Notes: a model not told the origin generated them from the letters alone. 64,000 nucleotides of DNA from an uncultured Pelagibacteraceae bacterium (GCA_902521805.1 CABYTL010000001.1:62001-126000), one strand, 5' to 3'. Shown: positions 9,425 to 21,248, numbered from the stretch's first letter. Made by a program: numbers and translations.

Positions 9425-12400
9425 ATGAAAAAAGAATTAACAGACCTATTCAAAAATACCGAAATTTCAGAGGCTCAAAATTTTAATAGTATTAAAATTT
9501 CTCTTGCTAGTCCCGAAAAGATTAAATCTTGGACTTATGGAGAAATAAAAAAGCCTGAAACGATAAATTATAGAACGTTTAGACCTGAGAAAGATGGATT
9601 ATTTTGTGCAAGAATTTTTGGTCCAATAAAAGATTATGAATGTTTGTGTGGAAAATATAAAAGAATGAAATTCAGAGGCATTATATGTGAAAAATGTGGT
9701 GTTGAAGTTACTAAATCAAATGTGAGAAGAGAGAGAATGGGCCATATCAATCTATCTACACCAGTTGCCCATATTTGGTTTTTAAAATCTTTACCAAGTA
9801 GAATTGCTTTAGCAGTTGATATGAAACTTAAAGAAATAGAAAGAGTTTTGTATTTTGAAAATTTTATAGTCATAGAGCCAGGATTGACATCACTAAAAAA
9901 AAATCAACTTTTAAATGAGGAAGAATTAGCAAAATATCAGGATGAATTTGGTGAAGAAGCATTTACAGCAGGGATTGGTGCAGAAGCTGTTCTAGAAATG
10001 TTAAAAAGTTTAGATTTGGAATCTGAGAGAAAAGAATTAGTTAATTATATTAAAGAGACAAAATCAAAAGTAAATGAAGAAAGAGCAATCAAGAGATTAA
10101 AATTAATAGAGTCTTTCATAGAAACTGGACAGAAACCAGAGTGGATGATAATGACAGTTGTTCCAGTTATCCCACCCGAACTAAGACCATTAGTGCCATT
10201 AGATGGTGGTAGATTTGCTACGTCTGATTTGAACGATTTATATAGAAGAGTAATCAATAGAAACAATCGTTTAAAAAGATTAATGGACCTAAAGGCACCA
10301 GATATCATTGTAAGAAATGAAAAAAGAATGCTGCAAGAGTCAGTTGATGCACTTTTTGATAATGGAAGACGTGGAAGAGTTATAACTGGCACTGGTAAAC
10401 GACCACTAAAATCTTTAGCTGAAATGCTCAAAGGTAAGCAAGGTAGATTTAGACAAAATTTACTTGGTAAACGTGTTGATTATTCAGGTAGATCGGTAAT
10501 TGTTGTAGGTCCAGATTTAAAACTTCATGAGTGTGGCCTTCCAAAAAAAATGGCTTTAGAACTATTTAAACCTTTTTTATATGCAAGGCTTAATAAATTA
10601 GGTTTAGCCTCTACAATTAAACAAGCTAAAAAGCTAGTTGAAAAAGAAACTAATGCTGTTTGGGATGCTCTTGAGCTAATAGTTAGAGAACATCCAGTTT
10701 TATTAAATAGAGCACCGACATTGCATAGATTAGGAGTCCAAGCTTTTGAACCTAAATTAATTGAAGGTGATGCTATTGAGTTGCATCCATTGACATGTGC
10801 AGCATTCAATGCTGATTTTGATGGAGATCAAATGGCTGTTCATGTTCCATTAAGCTTAGAGGCACAACTAGAAGCCAGAATTTTAATGCTTTCAACAAAT
10901 AATATTTTGTCTCCATCAAACGGTAAACCAATAATAGTTCCGAGCCAGGATATGATTTTAGGAATTTATTATTTATCTCAAGAGCCATTAACAGATAAAT
11001 CTGCGGGTTATTTTACTGACGCTGACCAAATTGAATTTGCTTTATCCTCTGGACAAATAAAGGTTCATAGCACGATAATTTCAAGATTTGAGACGGTAGA
11101 TGAAAAAGGAAATAAAAAATTTGAAAAATACACTTCTACTGCTGGAAGATTTTTATTAGCTAATTTATTACCAAAAAACAAAGATATTAAGTTTTCTTTA
11201 GTTGATAGATTATTACCTAAAAAAGTTGTTTCTGAAGTAATTGATATCGTATTTAGATTCTGTGGACAAAAAACTACAGTTATTTTCTGTGACAAATTAA
11301 AAGATTTAGGGTTCAAGCATGCATTCAAAGCTGGTATTTCATTTGGTAAAGATGATCTTGTTATTCCAGAAAGTAAAACTCAACTCATAAATGATACAAA
11401 AAAATTAATCGCTGACTATGAAACTCAATATGCAGAAGGATTAATTACAAGAGGCGAAAAATACAATAAAGTAGTAGATGCTTGGTCAAAATGCACTGAT
11501 AAAGTAGCAGGTGAAATGATGAAGGGTATATCTGCTACAGAGAAAACATCCGAGGGTTTAAAAATAAATTCAGTATTTATGATGGCGGATAGTGGAGCCA
11601 GAGGTTCAGCTGCTCAAATGAAACAATTAGCTGGTATGAGAGGATTAATTGCAAAACCATCTGGAGAAATTATTGAAAGTCCAATTACATCAAATTTTAA
11701 AGAGGGTTTAACTGCTTTGGAATATTTCAATTCTACTCACGGAGCTAGAAAAGGATTGGCTGATACAGCACTTAAAACTGCTAGTTCTGGATATTTAACA
11801 AGAAGACTTTGTGATGTTGCGCAAGATTTAACAATTACAAAAGTTTCGTGTGATAATCCTGGTTTTATTGAATTATCAGAAATATTAGAAGGTGGTAACG
11901 TTGTTGTAAGTTTATCTGAAAGATCGTTAGGTAGAGTTACTGCTGCAGAAGTAAAGAACCCTATAACCGGTGAAGTTGTTATCAAAAAATCTTCTATGAT
12001 TGATGAAGCAGGATGTGATTTAATAGATGCAGCAGGAGTAAAATCAATTAAAGTTTATTCAGTAATGACATGTAGCTCAAAAGAAGGCGTTTGCGCTACT
12101 TGTTATGGTAGAGATTTGTCCAGAGGAAAAATGGTTCATGTTGGAGAAGCAATTGGTATGATTTCTGCGCAATCTATTGGTGAACCAGGAACTCAATTAA
12201 CAATGAGAACTTTCCACGTTGGTGGTACAGCATCAGTTAAACAAGAGTCACAAATTGTAACAAAGAATGATGGAATTTTAAAAATTTTAAACTCAAATAT
12301 ATTAGAGGACTCTAAGAAAAATTTAATTGTAATGGGTAGAAATACTCAACTTTCGATAGAAGATGAAAATGGTGTTCAAGTTGCCATTTATAAAGTTGCT

Positions 12401-13588
12401 TATGGTTCAAGATTATTTTTTAATAATGGAGATAAAGTTAAAGCAAATACTAAAATTTGTGAATGGGATCCTTATACAACTCCAGTAATTGCAGAAAAAA
12501 GTGGTGAAGCTAGTTTTGTTGATTTAATAGATGGTGTGTCAATTCAAGAAACAACAGATGATGCAACAGGTATTTCATCAAAATCAGTTATTGATTGGAG
12601 AGCTCAATCAAAAAGTACAGATTTAAAACCAAGAATTACTTTAAGAGACGCAAAAGGAAATGTTATAAAAAAAGCTGATGACAACGAAGCTAGATATTAC
12701 CTAGTTCCGGACTCAATTTTATCAGTAAAAGATGGACAGAAAGTTTTTGCTGGAGATGTTATCGCAAGACTTCCAAAAGAAACTACTAAAACAAAAGATA
12801 TCACAGGAGGATTACCTAGAGTTGCTGAATTATTTGAAGCGAGAAAGGCTAAAGATAGTGCAATTATAGCAGAAAATGATGGACAAGTTATTTTTGGAAA
12901 AGAAGTAAGAGGAAAACAAAGAGTCTCAATTGTGCCTGAGGATGGCAATGAACCATCTAACTATTTAATTCCAAAAGGAAAACATATTAACTTTAACCAA
13001 GGGGAAAGAATTAAAAAGGGTGAATATTTATTGGATGGTCAACCTTTACCACACGATATTTTAAGAATAATGGGGATAAAAGATTTAACAGAATATTTTG
13101 TTAACCAGGTTCAAGAAGTATATAGATTACAAGGAGTCATAATAAATGACAAACATATTGAAACTATATTAAGACAAATGTTAAAGAAAGTTGAAGTTAA
13201 AAATTCAGGAGACTCAACCTATTTACCTGGAGAGATAGTAGATATGATTAAATTTGAAAATAATAACGAAAAATTAAAATCAGAGGGAAAAAATCCAGCT
13301 TTAGCAGAAAGAGTATTAATGGGTATCACTAAGGCATCATTGCAAACAGAGTCGTTCATATCTGCTGCATCGTTTCAAGAGACTACAAGAGTATTAACTG
13401 ATGCTGCAATTAAAGGTAAAGTTGATCCATTAAATGGTCTTAAAGAAAACGTTATCGTTGGACGATTGGTTCCCGCAGGAACTGGGAATATTAAGAATAA
13501 ATGGAATAAAAAAGCCCTTGAGGATGACAACAAATTCTTGTCCGATCAAGAAAAGATTGAACCGTCAGAAAACCCTGCAAATCAATAA
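9425..13588 (+). CDS. rpoC: DNA-directed RNA polymerase subunit beta'
   Basis: RpoC (1387 residues) carries the catalytic magnesium site, NADFDGD at about residues 462-468. The N-terminal zinc ribbon has cysteines near 73, 75, 88 and 91. The second zinc site uses cysteines near 809, 883, 890 and 893. Bridge-helix and trigger-loop regions ([38 protein letters not shown]) are intact. It is the last gene before a 169-base gap, the largest inside the superoperon, that separates the rpoBC block from the rpsL block. Confidence 0.99.
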   Translation: MKKELTDLFKNTEISEAQNFNSIKISLASPEKIKSWTYGEIKKPETINYRTFRPEKDGLFCARIFGPIKDYECLCGKYKRMKFRGIICEKCGVEVTKSNVRRERMGHINLSTPVAHIWFLKSLPSRIALAVDMKLKEIERVLYFENFIVIEPGLTSLKKNQLLNEEELAKYQDEFGEEAFTAGIGAEAVLEMLKSLDLESERKELVNYIKETKSKVNEERAIKRLKLIESFIETGQKPEWMIMTVVPVIPPELRPLVPLDGGRFATSDLNDLYRRVINRNNRLKRLMDLKAPDIIVRNEKRMLQESVDALFDNGRRGRVITGTGKRPLKSLAEMLKGKQGRFRQNLLGKRVDYSGRSVIVVGPDLKLHECGLPKKMALELFKPFLYARLNKLGLASTIKQAKKLVEKETNAVWDALELIVREHPVLLNRAPTLHRLGVQAFEPKLIEGDAIELHPLTCAAFNADFDGDQMAVHVPLSLEAQLEARILMLSTNNILSPSNGKPIIVPSQDMILGIYYLSQEPLTDKSAGYFTDADQIEFALSSGQIKVHSTIISRFETVDEKGNKKFEKYTSTAGRFLLANLLPKNKDIKFSLVDRLLPKKVVSEVIDIVFRFCGQKTTVIFCDKLKDLGFKHAFKAGISFGKDDLVIPESKTQLINDTKKLIADYETQYAEGLITRGEKYNKVVDAWSKCTDKVAGEMMKGISATEKTSEGLKINSVFMMADSGARGSAAQMKQLAGMRGLIAKPSGEIIESPITSNFKEGLTALEYFNSTHGARKGLADTALKTASSGYLTRRLCDVAQDLTITKVSCDNPGFIELSEILEGGNVVVSLSERSLGRVTAAEVKNPITGEVVIKKSSMIDEAGCDLIDAAGVKSIKVYSVMTCSSKEGVCATCYGRDLSRGKMVHVGEAIGMISAQSIGEPGTQLTMRTFHVGGTASVKQESQIVTKNDGILKILNSNILEDSKKNLIVMGRNTQLSIEDENGVQVAIYKVAYGSRLFFNNGDKVKANTKICEWDPYTTPVIAEKSGEASFVDLIDGVSIQETTDDATGISSKSVIDWRAQSKSTDLKPRITLRDAKGNVIKKADDNEARYYLVPDSILSVKDGQKVFAGDVIARLPKETTKTKDITGGLPRVAELFEARKAKDSAIIAENDGQVIFGKEVRGKQRVSIVPEDGNEPSNYLIPKGKHINFNQGERIKKGEYLLDGQPLPHDILRIMGIKDLTEYFVNQVQEVYRLQGVIINDKHIETILRQMLKKVEVKNSGDSTYLPGEIVDMIKFENNNEKLKSEGKNPALAERVLMGITKASLQTESFISAASFQETTRVLTDAAIKGKVDPLNGLKENVIVGRLVPAGTGNIKNKWNKKALEDDNKFLSDQEKIEPSENPANQ

Positions 13589-13757
13589 GAATTCGACCAT
13601 TCAAAAATAGTTTTAGTTTGACAAAATCAGATTAATAAGTAATTTGGCCATGTTTTTGGTTGGAATGTAGTGTTAATCATAGACACTAAACGCTGCCATA
13701 ATAACCTGCCAGTTATTTCTTTCAAAAACAACTAATTATTTAATTTATAAAAAAACT
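13589..13757 (+). promoter_or_regulatory. rpoC-rpsL intergenic region: weak promoter and two hairpins
   Basis: This is the longest gap in the superoperon. It contains a consensus -35 TTGACA at 13618-13623 with only a poor -10 candidate (TAATTT, 13640-13645, 16-base spacing). Two inverted repeats follow: TAGTGT (13668-13673)/ACACTA (13683-13688), and AATAAC (13700-13705)/GTTATT (13712-13717) followed by TCTTTC. It could hold a promoter and structured leader for rpsL-rpsG-fusA, and perhaps partial termination of rpoBC transcripts. Role inferred. Confidence 0.4.
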
Positions 13758-14129
13758 ATGCCAACTATTAATCAGTTGATAAAAAATAAAAGAGTAAAAC
13801 AAACTAAAAGGAACAAGGTTCCAGCATTACAGAAACAACCTTTAAAAAGAGGTGTTTGTGTTAAAGTTTATACTACTACTCCCAAAAAACCAAATTCAGC
13901 TTTAAGAAAAGTTGCAAGAGTTAGACTTTCAAATGGCTTTGAAGTAACGGCCTATATACCGGGTGAAGGACATAATCTTCAAGAGCACTCTGTAGTACTA
14001 ATTAGAGGCGGGAGAGTTAAAGATCTACCAGGAGTTCGGTACCACATACTTAGAGGAAACCTAGATACTCAGGGAGTTGCAAACAGAAAAAAAAGGCGAT
14101 CTTTATATGGAACTAAAAAAGGTAAATAA
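13758..14129 (+). CDS. rpsL: 30S ribosomal protein S12
   Basis: S12 (123 residues, normal) lies at the decoding centre. [13 protein letters not shown] with lysine 43 and [12 protein letters not shown] with lysine 88 match the streptomycin-sensitive form; aspartate 89, the residue methylthiolated in E. coli, is present. It starts the str-type block rpsL-rpsG-fusA, after the 169-base gap following rpoC. Confidence 0.98.
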   Translation: MPTINQLIKNKRVKQTKRNKVPALQKQPLKRGVCVKVYTTTPKKPNSALRKVARVRLSNGFEVTAYIPGEGHNLQEHSVVLIRGGRVKDLPGVRYHILRGNLDTQGVANRKKRRSLYGTKKGK

Positions 14130-14132
14130 TTA

Positions 14133-14603
14133 ATGTCCAGAAAAAAAACACAACCTAAAAAAAATATTATTCCAGATCCTAAGTTTAATTCAACTATAAT
14201 TCCAAAACTTATAAATAATATAATGTATGATGGTAAAAGAGGTGTTGCAGCAAAAATTGTTTACGATGCAATAGATAAAATTAAAACAAAAACTAAAGAA
14301 GAACCAATCAATATATTCAATGAAGCAATTAATAACATAAAACCTACTGTTGAAGTAAGATCTAGAAGGGTTGGTGGTGCAACTTACCAAGTTCCTGTCG
14401 AGGTCAAAAGCAAAAGAGCACAAGCATTAGCAATTAGATGGTTAATTGACTCAGCAAGAAAAAGAAAAGACAAACATATGTCTGATAAAATTTTTAGTGA
14501 ACTTTATGATGCTTATGAAAAGAAAGGTGCTGCAGTTAAAAAAAGAGAGGATGTTCATAAAATGGCAGAGTCAAATAAAGCATTTGCTCATTTTAGGTGG
14601 TAA
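14133..14603 (+). CDS. rpsG: 30S ribosomal protein S7
   Basis: S7 (156 residues) nucleates assembly of the 30S head. [19 protein letters not shown] (about residues 71-89) and the C-terminal [13 protein letters not shown] are diagnostic. It starts three bases after rpsL, too close for the long intercistronic S7-binding site used for autoregulation in E. coli; any feedback must work differently. fusA begins seven bases downstream. Confidence 0.98.
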   Translation: MSRKKTQPKKNIIPDPKFNSTIIPKLINNIMYDGKRGVAAKIVYDAIDKIKTKTKEEPINIFNEAINNIKPTVEVRSRRVGGATYQVPVEVKSKRAQALAIRWLIDSARKRKDKHMSDKIFSELYDAYEKKGAAVKKREDVHKMAESNKAFAHFRW

Positions 14604-14610
14604 AAAAATT

Positions 14611-16689
14611 ATGTCTAGATCACACACATTAGATAAATATAGAAACATTGGTATTATGGCTCATATAGACGCCGGTAAAACCACGACCACAGAAAGAATT
14701 TTATATTATACAGGAAAAAGTCACAAAATAGGTGAAGTTCATGATGGTGCAGCTACCATGGATTGGATGGAACAAGAACAAGAGAGGGGAATAACAATTA
14801 CTTCAGCAGCAACTACCTGTTTTTGGCAAGATCACAGAATAAATATTATAGATACACCTGGTCACGTGGATTTCACGATTGAAGTGGAAAGATCTTTAAA
14901 AGTTTTAGATGGAGCAGTGGCAGTTTTTGATGGAGTTGCAGGTGTAGAGCCACAATCAGAAACTGTTTGGAGACAGGCAGACAAATATAAAGTACCTAGA
15001 ATTTGTTTTGTTAATAAACTAGACAGAACAGGTGCTGACTTTTTTAGATGTATAGACATGATCAAAGATAGATTAGGGGCTAAACCATTGGTAATTCAAA
15101 TCCCTATAGGCATAGAGTCATCTTTGCAAGGTGTGGTTGACTTAGTCAAGATGAAAGCTCAAGTTTGGAAAAATGAAGCTTTAGGAGCTGAGTGGGAATA
15201 CAAAGATATTCCTGATGATTTAAAAGAAATAACACAAAAATATAGAACAGAATTAGTTGAGTTAGCTGTTGAGCAAGATGAGAAATTAATGGAGGCATAT
15301 TTAAATGGGGATGAAATTAAGGAAGAGGATTTGATTAAATGCATAAGAAAAGGCACATTAAATTTTAGTTTTGTTCCCGTTTTAACTGGGTCTGCTTTTA
15401 AGAATAAAGGCGTCCAACCTTTACTTGATGCAGTAATAAATTATTTACCAAGTCCTATAGATATTGGTTCTATTAAAGGGACAAAACCTGGTTCAGATGA
15501 TGAAATAGATATGAAATTTGAAGACAGTGCAGGTTTTTCAGCGTTAGCTTTTAAGGTTGCAAATGATCCATTTGTTGGATCTTTGACATTTATTCGAATT
15601 TACTCTGGTACAATAAAAACAGGAACTGGTATTTATAATTCCTCAAAAGAAAAAGAGGAAAGAGTTGGAAGAATGCTCTTAATGCATGCTAATTCAAGAG
15701 AGGATATTAAAGAGGCTAATGCTGGAGATATCGTAGCTTTAGCGGGATTAAAATACACAATAACTGGTCACACCCTTTGTGATGAGGAAAAACCTGTATT
15801 ATTGGAACCGATGGAGTTTCCTGACCCAGTAATTGAAATAGCTGTGGAGCCAAAAACAAAAGCTGACCAAGAAAAAATGGGTGAAGCACTTGGCAGATTA
15901 GCCAAAGAGGACCCATCTTTTAGAGTCACATCAGACGAAGAGTCAGGACAAACAATTATTAAAGGAATGGGTGAACTTCATTTAGATATTATTGTTGATA
16001 GAATGAAAAGAGAATTTAAAGTTGAAGCAAATGTTGGTGCTCCTCAAGTAGCATATAGGGAAACATTAGAAAACGCGTCAGAAGTTGAGTATATTCATAA
16101 AAAGCAAAGTGGAGGAGCAGGTCAATTTGCTAAAGTTAAATTATTAGTTGAACCACAAGAACCAGGGGCCGGTAGATCAGTAGAAAGTAAGATAAAGGGT
16201 GGTGCAATTCCAAAAGAATTTATACCAGGTGTTGAAAAGGGGATTGAGACGGTTTCAGACACAGGAATATTAGCTGGATTTCCAATGATAGATTACAAAG
16301 TTACTATTTTAGATGGATTACATCATGATGTTGATTCAAGTGTTCTTGCTTTTGAATTAGCGAGTAGAGCCTGTTTTAAAGAAGCGTGCACAAAGGGTAA
16401 CTTAAAATTGCTTGAGCCTGTGATGAGGGTTGAGGTAGTGACACCTGAGGATTATATGGGTGACGTTATAGGTGATCTGAATAGTCGAAGAGGACAAATT
16501 AGCACTCAAGAGCAAAGAGGAAATGCAACAGTTATCACTGCCATGGTTCCTTTGGCTAATATGTTCGGATACATTAACAGTTTAAGATCAATGTCTCAAG
16601 GAAGAGCACAATACTCAATGTTTTTTGATCATTATTCAAAAGTACCTCAAAATGTTCAGGATGAAGTAACTAAAAAAATTGCAGGTTAA
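14611..16689 (+). CDS. fusA: Translation elongation factor G
   Basis: EF-G (692 residues) is the translocation GTPase. The P-loop [13 protein letters not shown] is near residues 17-29, DTPGHVDF near 81, and NKLDRTGAD near 136; domains II-V follow at normal length. The correct start is ATG 14611 ([14 protein letters not shown]). A longer reading frame from 14446 overlaps rpsG and is not family-like. rpsJ follows after two bases, without the tuf copy usually found here. Confidence 0.98.
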   Translation: MSRSHTLDKYRNIGIMAHIDAGKTTTTERILYYTGKSHKIGEVHDGAATMDWMEQEQERGITITSAATTCFWQDHRINIIDTPGHVDFTIEVERSLKVLDGAVAVFDGVAGVEPQSETVWRQADKYKVPRICFVNKLDRTGADFFRCIDMIKDRLGAKPLVIQIPIGIESSLQGVVDLVKMKAQVWKNEALGAEWEYKDIPDDLKEITQKYRTELVELAVEQDEKLMEAYLNGDEIKEEDLIKCIRKGTLNFSFVPVLTGSAFKNKGVQPLLDAVINYLPSPIDIGSIKGTKPGSDDEIDMKFEDSAGFSALAFKVANDPFVGSLTFIRIYSGTIKTGTGIYNSSKEKEERVGRMLLMHANSREDIKEANAGDIVALAGLKYTITGHTLCDEEKPVLLEPMEFPDPVIEIAVEPKTKADQEKMGEALGRLAKEDPSFRVTSDEESGQTIIKGMGELHLDIIVDRMKREFKVEANVGAPQVAYRETLENASEVEYIHKKQSGGAGQFAKVKLLVEPQEPGAGRSVESKIKGGAIPKEFIPGVEKGIETVSDTGILAGFPMIDYKVTILDGLHHDVDSSVLAFELASRACFKEACTKGNLKLLEPVMRVEVVTPEDYMGDVIGDLNSRRGQISTQEQRGNATVITAMVPLANMFGYINSLRSMSQGRAQYSMFFDHYSKVPQNVQDEVTKKIAG

Positions 16690-16691
16690 TT

Positions 16692-17000
16692 ATGGAAAAA
16701 CAAAATATTAGAATTAAACTAAGAGCTTATGACAATAAGATTTTAGATGCTTCAACTGAAGAAATAGTTAATACAGTTAAAAGAACAGGAGCTACAATCA
16801 AAGGCCCAATACCTTTACCAACAAAAATCGAAAGATATACTGTTTTACGTTCCCCACATATTGATAAAAAAAGTAGAGAACAATTCGAGTCTCGAACTCA
16901 TAAAAGACTAATTGATATTGTTGAACCAACACCACAAACTGTAGAAGCCTTAATGAAACTAGATTTAGCCTCAGGTGTAGATGTGGAGATAAAAATTTAA
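16692..17000 (+). CDS. rpsJ: 30S ribosomal protein S10
   Basis: S10 (102 residues) is a 30S head protein and, as NusE, a partner of NusG in transcription-translation coupling. The motifs [14 protein letters not shown] at the start and [19 protein letters not shown] mid-protein are typical. It begins the S10 cluster, two bases after fusA, so no S10-operon leader (the L4-responsive leader of E. coli) is present. Confidence 0.98.
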   Translation: MEKQNIRIKLRAYDNKILDASTEEIVNTVKRTGATIKGPIPLPTKIERYTVLRSPHIDKKSREQFESRTHKRLIDIVEPTPQTVEALMKLDLASGVDVEIKI

Positions 17001-17002
17001 AT

Positions 17003-17713
17003 ATGAGCGAGATAGCCCTTATAGGAAAAAAAATAGGTATGACTAGAGAATTTTATAAGACTGGCTTATCAGTGCCTGTAACTGTTCTAAAGATGGAGAA
17101 AGCTAGGGTCATACAAATTATTGAGGAAGATAAAAGAGGATATAAAGCTATCCAATTAGGATATGGAAAAATTAAAAGCTCAAAGCTTACTAAAGCTATG
17201 AAAGGATTTTTTGCTAAAAAAAACACAGAAGCTAAAAAAAAACTAAAAGAATTTAGAGTTGAAAATATCGAGAATTTTAAAGAGGGAAATGAATTTGGTC
17301 TTGAAATTTTTAAAGATATAAAATTTGTTGATACAAAATCAAAAACTATAGGAAAAGGTTTTGCTGGAGCTATGAAAAGACATAATTTCGGAGGACTTAG
17401 AGCATCACACGGTGTTTCTGTTTCCCATAGATCTCATGGTTCAACAGGTCAACGACAAGATCCAGGAAAAGTATTTAAAGGTAAAAAAATGGCAGGTCAT
17501 ATGGGTGATAAAATTAGAACTATGCAGAATATTGAGATAGTAAAAACTGATGTTGAAAATGAGTTACTTTATTTAAAGGGCTCTATACCAGGATCAAAAA
17601 ATACTGAAGTTTTAGTTAAAAAATCTGTAAAAAATATAAATAAACTAACAATAGATGAAAAAATAAAAGCAGCAGAACAGGCAAAAAAAACTCCAGATAA
17701 GAAGAAAAAGTAA
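17003..17713 (+). CDS. rplC: 50S ribosomal protein L3
   Basis: L3 (236 residues) contacts the peptidyl-transferase centre. The central loop with VSHRSHGSTGQRQDPGKVF carries the glutamine that PrmB methylates in other bacteria (in GQRQDPG). The protein is longer than E. coli L3 (209) because of a lysine-rich C-terminal tail (about residues 215-236). It is two bases after rpsJ and overlaps rplD by one base. Confidence 0.97.
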   Translation: MSEIALIGKKIGMTREFYKTGLSVPVTVLKMEKARVIQIIEEDKRGYKAIQLGYGKIKSSKLTKAMKGFFAKKNTEAKKKLKEFRVENIENFKEGNEFGLEIFKDIKFVDTKSKTIGKGFAGAMKRHNFGGLRASHGVSVSHRSHGSTGQRQDPGKVFKGKKMAGHMGDKIRTMQNIEIVKTDVENELLYLKGSIPGSKNTEVLVKKSVKNINKLTIDEKIKAAEQAKKTPDKKKK

Positions 17714-18336
17714 TGAAATTAGATAAATTAAATTTAGACGGAAAAAAAAGTTCAATAGAAGTTTTGGATAAAATATTTTCTGCAAAAATAAATAAGAAAT
17801 TAGTATATAGCGTATTATATAAATCTAATGCTAATTATAAAGGAAGGCATGCTAAGACCAAGCAGCAAAACGAAATATCAGGCCCTACAGCAAAAATATA
17901 TGCGCAAAAAGGTACTGGAGGAGCTCGACATGCAAGTAAAAAAGCTCCAATATTTGTAGGAGGTGGTATTGCTCACGGTCCAAAAGGTGAGTTAGCTTAT
18001 AAAAAAAGAAAACTTAATAAAAGTGAAAAAAAATTAAGTGTAGCATCGTTAATAACTGAGAAAAATAATAATCAAAATTTGATTATTTTCAGTGATTTCA
18101 ATAATGAAATAAAAAAAACGAAGGAAATGTATTCAATAATAAAAAAGTTTGAAATAAATAATTCTTTAATAATACTTGATAAAAACTCAAAAAGTAAAAT
18201 AGAAAAATCAGTTAGAAATATCCCTAATGTTAAAGTGACAGATGTAAACCACTTTAGCTCTTTTGATATAATTAAATTCAAGAAAGTTGTTTTTACTGAA
18301 AGTTCTATAAAAGAATTAGAAAAGAGATATCAATAA
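17713..18336 (+). CDS. rplD: 50S ribosomal protein L4
   Basis: L4 (207 residues) lines the peptide exit tunnel. The tunnel loop KIYAQKGTGGARHASKKAPIF-like segment (about residues 56-76) is present. In E. coli L4 represses the S10 operon through a leader upstream of rpsJ; no leader exists here, so that regulation is unlikely. It overlaps rplC and rplW by one base each. Confidence 0.97.
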   Translation: MKLDKLNLDGKKSSIEVLDKIFSAKINKKLVYSVLYKSNANYKGRHAKTKQQNEISGPTAKIYAQKGTGGARHASKKAPIFVGGGIAHGPKGELAYKKRKLNKSEKKLSVASLITEKNNNQNLIIFSDFNNEIKKTKEMYSIIKKFEINNSLIILDKNSKSKIEKSVRNIPNVKVTDVNHFSSFDIIKFKKVVFTESSIKELEKRYQ

Positions 18337-18629
18337 TGGATAAACTTCACTTATACGATAAAATTTTATCTCCGGTTGTTACTGAAAAAACAACTAATTT
18401 ATCTGAACAAAATAAAGTAATTTTTAAAGTTCCAGCTAATGCAAACAAAAAAAATTTAAAGATTAATATTGAAAAAATTTTCAAAGTTAATGTCACGAAA
18501 ATAAATATTATAAATAAAAAAAATAGAATTAAATTAACGAGAGGAAAAAAGATTAAAGTATCAGGATTTAAAAAAGCAATAATAACACTAAAAAAAGGTC
18601 AGAGTATAGATCTTACAACTGGAGTTTAA
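18336..18629 (+). CDS. rplW: 50S ribosomal protein L23
   Basis: L23 (97 residues) sits at the tunnel exit and docks trigger factor and SRP. The start DKLHLYDKILSPVVTEKTT and the long basic loop NKKNRIKLTRGKKIKVSG are typical. It overlaps rplD by one base and ends four bases before rplB. Confidence 0.96.
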   Translation: MDKLHLYDKILSPVVTEKTTNLSEQNKVIFKVPANANKKNLKINIEKIFKVNVTKINIINKKNRIKLTRGKKIKVSGFKKAIITLKKGQSIDLTTGV

Positions 18630-18633
18630 ATTA

Positions 18634-19467
18634 ATGGCATTAAAAACTTTTAAACCTTATACAAAATCAAATAGAGGCACTATCTTAGTTGACAGAACAG
18701 GTTTATGGAAAGGTAAGCCGTTTAAATCTTTGGTTTCACCTAAAAATTCAATGAAAGGGAGAAATAATAATGGTCGAATAACTTCAATTAATAGAGCTGG
18801 CGGTCATAAAAAGATGTATCGAAATATTGATTTTTACAGAAAAAAATTTGATAGCCCTGCAACTGTTGAAAGAATTGAATATGATCCAAATAGATCTTGT
18901 TACATAATGCTAGTTAAATTTGATGACAATTCTCACGCCTACTATTTAGCTCCTCAAAAAATTAAAATTGGTGATGTAATTGAAAGTGGATTAAAAAAAG
19001 AGATTAAAATTGGTAATTGTATGCCTCTTCAAGATATTCCAGTTGGAATAGATATTCATAATGTTGAAATTCAGCCTGGTGCAGGAGGTAAAATAGCAAG
19101 GTCTGCAGGCACGTCTGTTACAATAAGTGGATTAGATGGTAATTACAGTTTGATTAAACTTACTTCAGGAGAGGTAAGAAAAATAGATTCAAGAGCATTG
19201 GCTACAATAGGAGTTTTAAGCAATCCAGATCAAAAAAACATTAAAATAGGAAAAGCAGGGAGATCAAGATGGTTAGGTAGAAGACCTCATACCAGGGGAG
19301 TTGTTAAAAATCCCGTCGATCACCCACATGGAGGAGGAGAAGGTAAATCTGCCGGTGGAAGACATCCCGTGTCTCCAACTGGTCAATCTGCAAAAGGTCT
19401 AAAAACTAGAGATAATAAAAGAACAGATAAATTTATTGTTAGAAGAAGAAAGAAGAGAAAGGATTAA
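18634..19467 (+). CDS. rplB: 50S ribosomal protein L2
   Basis: L2 (277 residues) is needed for subunit joining and peptidyl transfer. The strongly conserved C-terminal segment with NPVDHPHGGGEGKS (about residues 226-239), including the key histidine, is intact, as are GRNNNGRITS and GGHKKMYR near the N-terminus. Start and length are typical. Confidence 0.98.
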   Translation: MALKTFKPYTKSNRGTILVDRTGLWKGKPFKSLVSPKNSMKGRNNNGRITSINRAGGHKKMYRNIDFYRKKFDSPATVERIEYDPNRSCYIMLVKFDDNSHAYYLAPQKIKIGDVIESGLKKEIKIGNCMPLQDIPVGIDIHNVEIQPGAGGKIARSAGTSVTISGLDGNYSLIKLTSGEVRKIDSRALATIGVLSNPDQKNIKIGKAGRSRWLGRRPHTRGVVKNPVDHPHGGGEGKSAGGRHPVSPTGQSAKGLKTRDNKRTDKFIVRRRKKRKD

Positions 19468-19470
19468 TTA

Positions 19471-19770
19471 ATGGCTAGAGCTATATGGAAAGGACCGTTT
19501 GTAGAGGAAAGTCTTATGAAAAAAGTTGATAGATACAAATCTGATCCAAAAAAAATTCCTATAAAAACTTGGTCAAGAAAATCAACAATTATCCCAGATT
19601 TTGTAGGAGTAAGTTTTTTAATCTATAATGGTAAAAAATTTATTCCAATTACAGTTTCTGAAGATATGGTTGGACACAAGATGGGGGAGTTTGCACCGAC
19701 TAGAACTTTTTTTGGACATACTCCAGCTGATAAAAAAGCAAAGCCAGCTGAAGCAGCAGAAAAGAAATAA
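19471..19770 (+). CDS. rpsS: 30S ribosomal protein S19
   Basis: S19 (99 residues) lies in the 30S head near the decoding site. [13 protein letters not shown] at the start, [14 protein letters not shown] and the [15 protein letters not shown] segment are diagnostic. A short alanine/lysine tail follows. It is three bases after rplB and three before rplV. Confidence 0.97.
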   Translation: MARAIWKGPFVEESLMKKVDRYKSDPKKIPIKTWSRKSTIIPDFVGVSFLIYNGKKFIPITVSEDMVGHKMGEFAPTRTFFGHTPADKKAKPAEAAEKK

Positions 19771-19773
19771 ATT

Positions 19774-20172
19774 ATGAGTAAAAAGAAAAAAATAAATCAA
19801 AATAAAGAAAAACTTGTAAGATCGATTAATAATAACATACGATCTAGCGTAAGAAAATTAAATCCAATTTTGAAAGGAATTGTTGGTAAAAAAGTTGACA
19901 TAGCCATGAGAGATTTACTATTCTCTGAAAAAAGAATTACAAAAGACATAAGCAAAACAATAAGTTCAGCTATCGCAAATGCTGAAAATAATTTTCAGTA
20001 CAATATTGATAATCTTATTATAAAAGAGGCATACTGTGGAAAAAAAATTATAATGAAAAGGTTTAGGCCAAGAGCAAAAGGTAGGGCAGCACCAATTTTA
20101 AAACCCTATTCATCAGTTACAATAATTTTATCAGAGGCAAAAAAAATGGAGTCTTATGGGACAAAAGGTTAA
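19774..20172 (+). CDS. rplV: 50S ribosomal protein L22
   Basis: L22 (132 residues) forms the tunnel constriction with L4. The tunnel hairpin [19 protein letters not shown] (about residues 89-107) and the [11 protein letters not shown] helix are visible. The N-terminus is lysine/asparagine-rich and about 20 residues longer than E. coli L22. The 3' end overlaps the start of rpsC by 17 bases. Confidence 0.96.
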   Translation: MSKKKKINQNKEKLVRSINNNIRSSVRKLNPILKGIVGKKVDIAMRDLLFSEKRITKDISKTISSAIANAENNFQYNIDNLIIKEAYCGKKIIMKRFRPRAKGRAAPILKPYSSVTIILSEAKKMESYGTKG

Positions 20173-20836
20173 TCCAGTAGGTTTTAGATTAGGCGTAAAT
20201 AGAGGGTGGGACTCTGTTTGGTATGCTAAGAAAAAAGATTTTGGAAATTATCTAATCGAAGATTACAAAATTAGGGAGTATATAAAAAAGAATGTTATAA
20301 ACTCAGGAGTGTCTAAGGTGATGATTGAAAGAACAGCTAACAAATGTTATGTGACTATATATACTTCAAGACCTGGCTTTGTTATAGGAAAAAAAGGAAG
20401 TGATATTGATAAGATTAAAAATAACTTAGCTAAGTTTACAAAAAATGATGTCACATTAAATATTAAAGAAGTAAAAAAACCTGAGACTAATGCTTATTTA
20501 GTTGCTGAAAATATTGCACAACAGTTAGTAAAAAGAATTTCTTACAGAAGAGCGATGAAAAGAGCTATGCAATCATGTTTAAGATTAGGAGCTAAAGGCA
20601 TAAAAGTCTCTTGTAGTGGTAGATTGGGTGGTAATGAAATAGCTAGAACAGAATGGTTGAGGGATGGAAGTATCCCATCTCACACTCTTAGAGCTGATAT
20701 AGATTATGCAGAAGCAGAGGCATTAACTACTTATGGTATTATTGGAATAAAAGTCTGGATATATAAGGGAGAAGTTTTTGCAAGAGAATTTAGTCAGGAA
20801 ACAAATAAAATAGCTTCAAAAGAGGATAAAATATAA
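20156..20836 (+). CDS. rpsC: 30S ribosomal protein S3
   Basis: S3 (226 residues) lines the mRNA entry channel. It starts [13 protein letters not shown], has a KH domain with [13 protein letters not shown] (about residues 76-88), and the C-terminal [15 protein letters not shown]. The start lies inside the rplV gene (17-base overlap), the only start giving the conserved N-terminus. Confidence 0.98.
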   Translation: MGQKVNPVGFRLGVNRGWDSVWYAKKKDFGNYLIEDYKIREYIKKNVINSGVSKVMIERTANKCYVTIYTSRPGFVIGKKGSDIDKIKNNLAKFTKNDVTLNIKEVKKPETNAYLVAENIAQQLVKRISYRRAMKRAMQSCLRLGAKGIKVSCSGRLGGNEIARTEWLRDGSIPSHTLRADIDYAEAEALTTYGIIGIKVWIYKGEVFAREFSQETNKIASKEDKI

Positions 20837-20837
20837 A

Positions 20838-21248
20838 ATGTTACAACCAGTTAGAACTAAGTGGAGAAAAGCTCATAAAGGTAGAATCCATGGTAATGCT
20901 TCAAGAGCAAACTTTATAAATTATGGTGCATTTGCTTTAAAAGCAATGTCTCCTGATAGAGTTACAGGCAAACAAATTGAAGCAGCTAGAGTTGCATTAA
21001 CCAGACATATGAAAAGACAGGGTAGAGTTTGGACTAGAGTTTTTCCAAACATACCAGTATCCAAAAAACCTATTGAGGTTCGTATGGGTAAAGGTAAAGG
21101 GTCTCCTGAATTTTATGCATGTAGAGTGAAACCAGGTAGAATACTATTTGAAGTTGATGGAGTTTCAGAACAAATAGCAAAAGAGGCTCTGTATAAAGCT
21201 TCAGCAAAATTACCAGTTAAAACAAAAACAATAAAAAGATTTACATAA
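20838..21248 (+). CDS. rplP: 50S ribosomal protein L16
   Basis: L16 (136 residues) positions A-site tRNA. Motifs include [17 protein letters not shown]-like [11 protein letters not shown], and the [20 protein letters not shown] segment (about residues 76-95). It starts one base after rpsC and overlaps rpmC by one base. Confidence 0.97.
   Translation: MLQPVRTKWRKAHKGRIHGNASRANFINYGAFALKAMSPDRVTGKQIEAARVALTRHMKRQGRVWTRVFPNIPVSKKPIEVRMGKGKGSPEFYACRVKPGRILFEVDGVSEQIAKEALYKASAKLPVKTKTIKRFT

Noticed and set aside
14446-14610. In-frame extension of fusA upstream of 14611
   Set aside because: It overlaps rpsG in another frame and lacks EF-G similarity; [14 protein letters not shown] is the family start.
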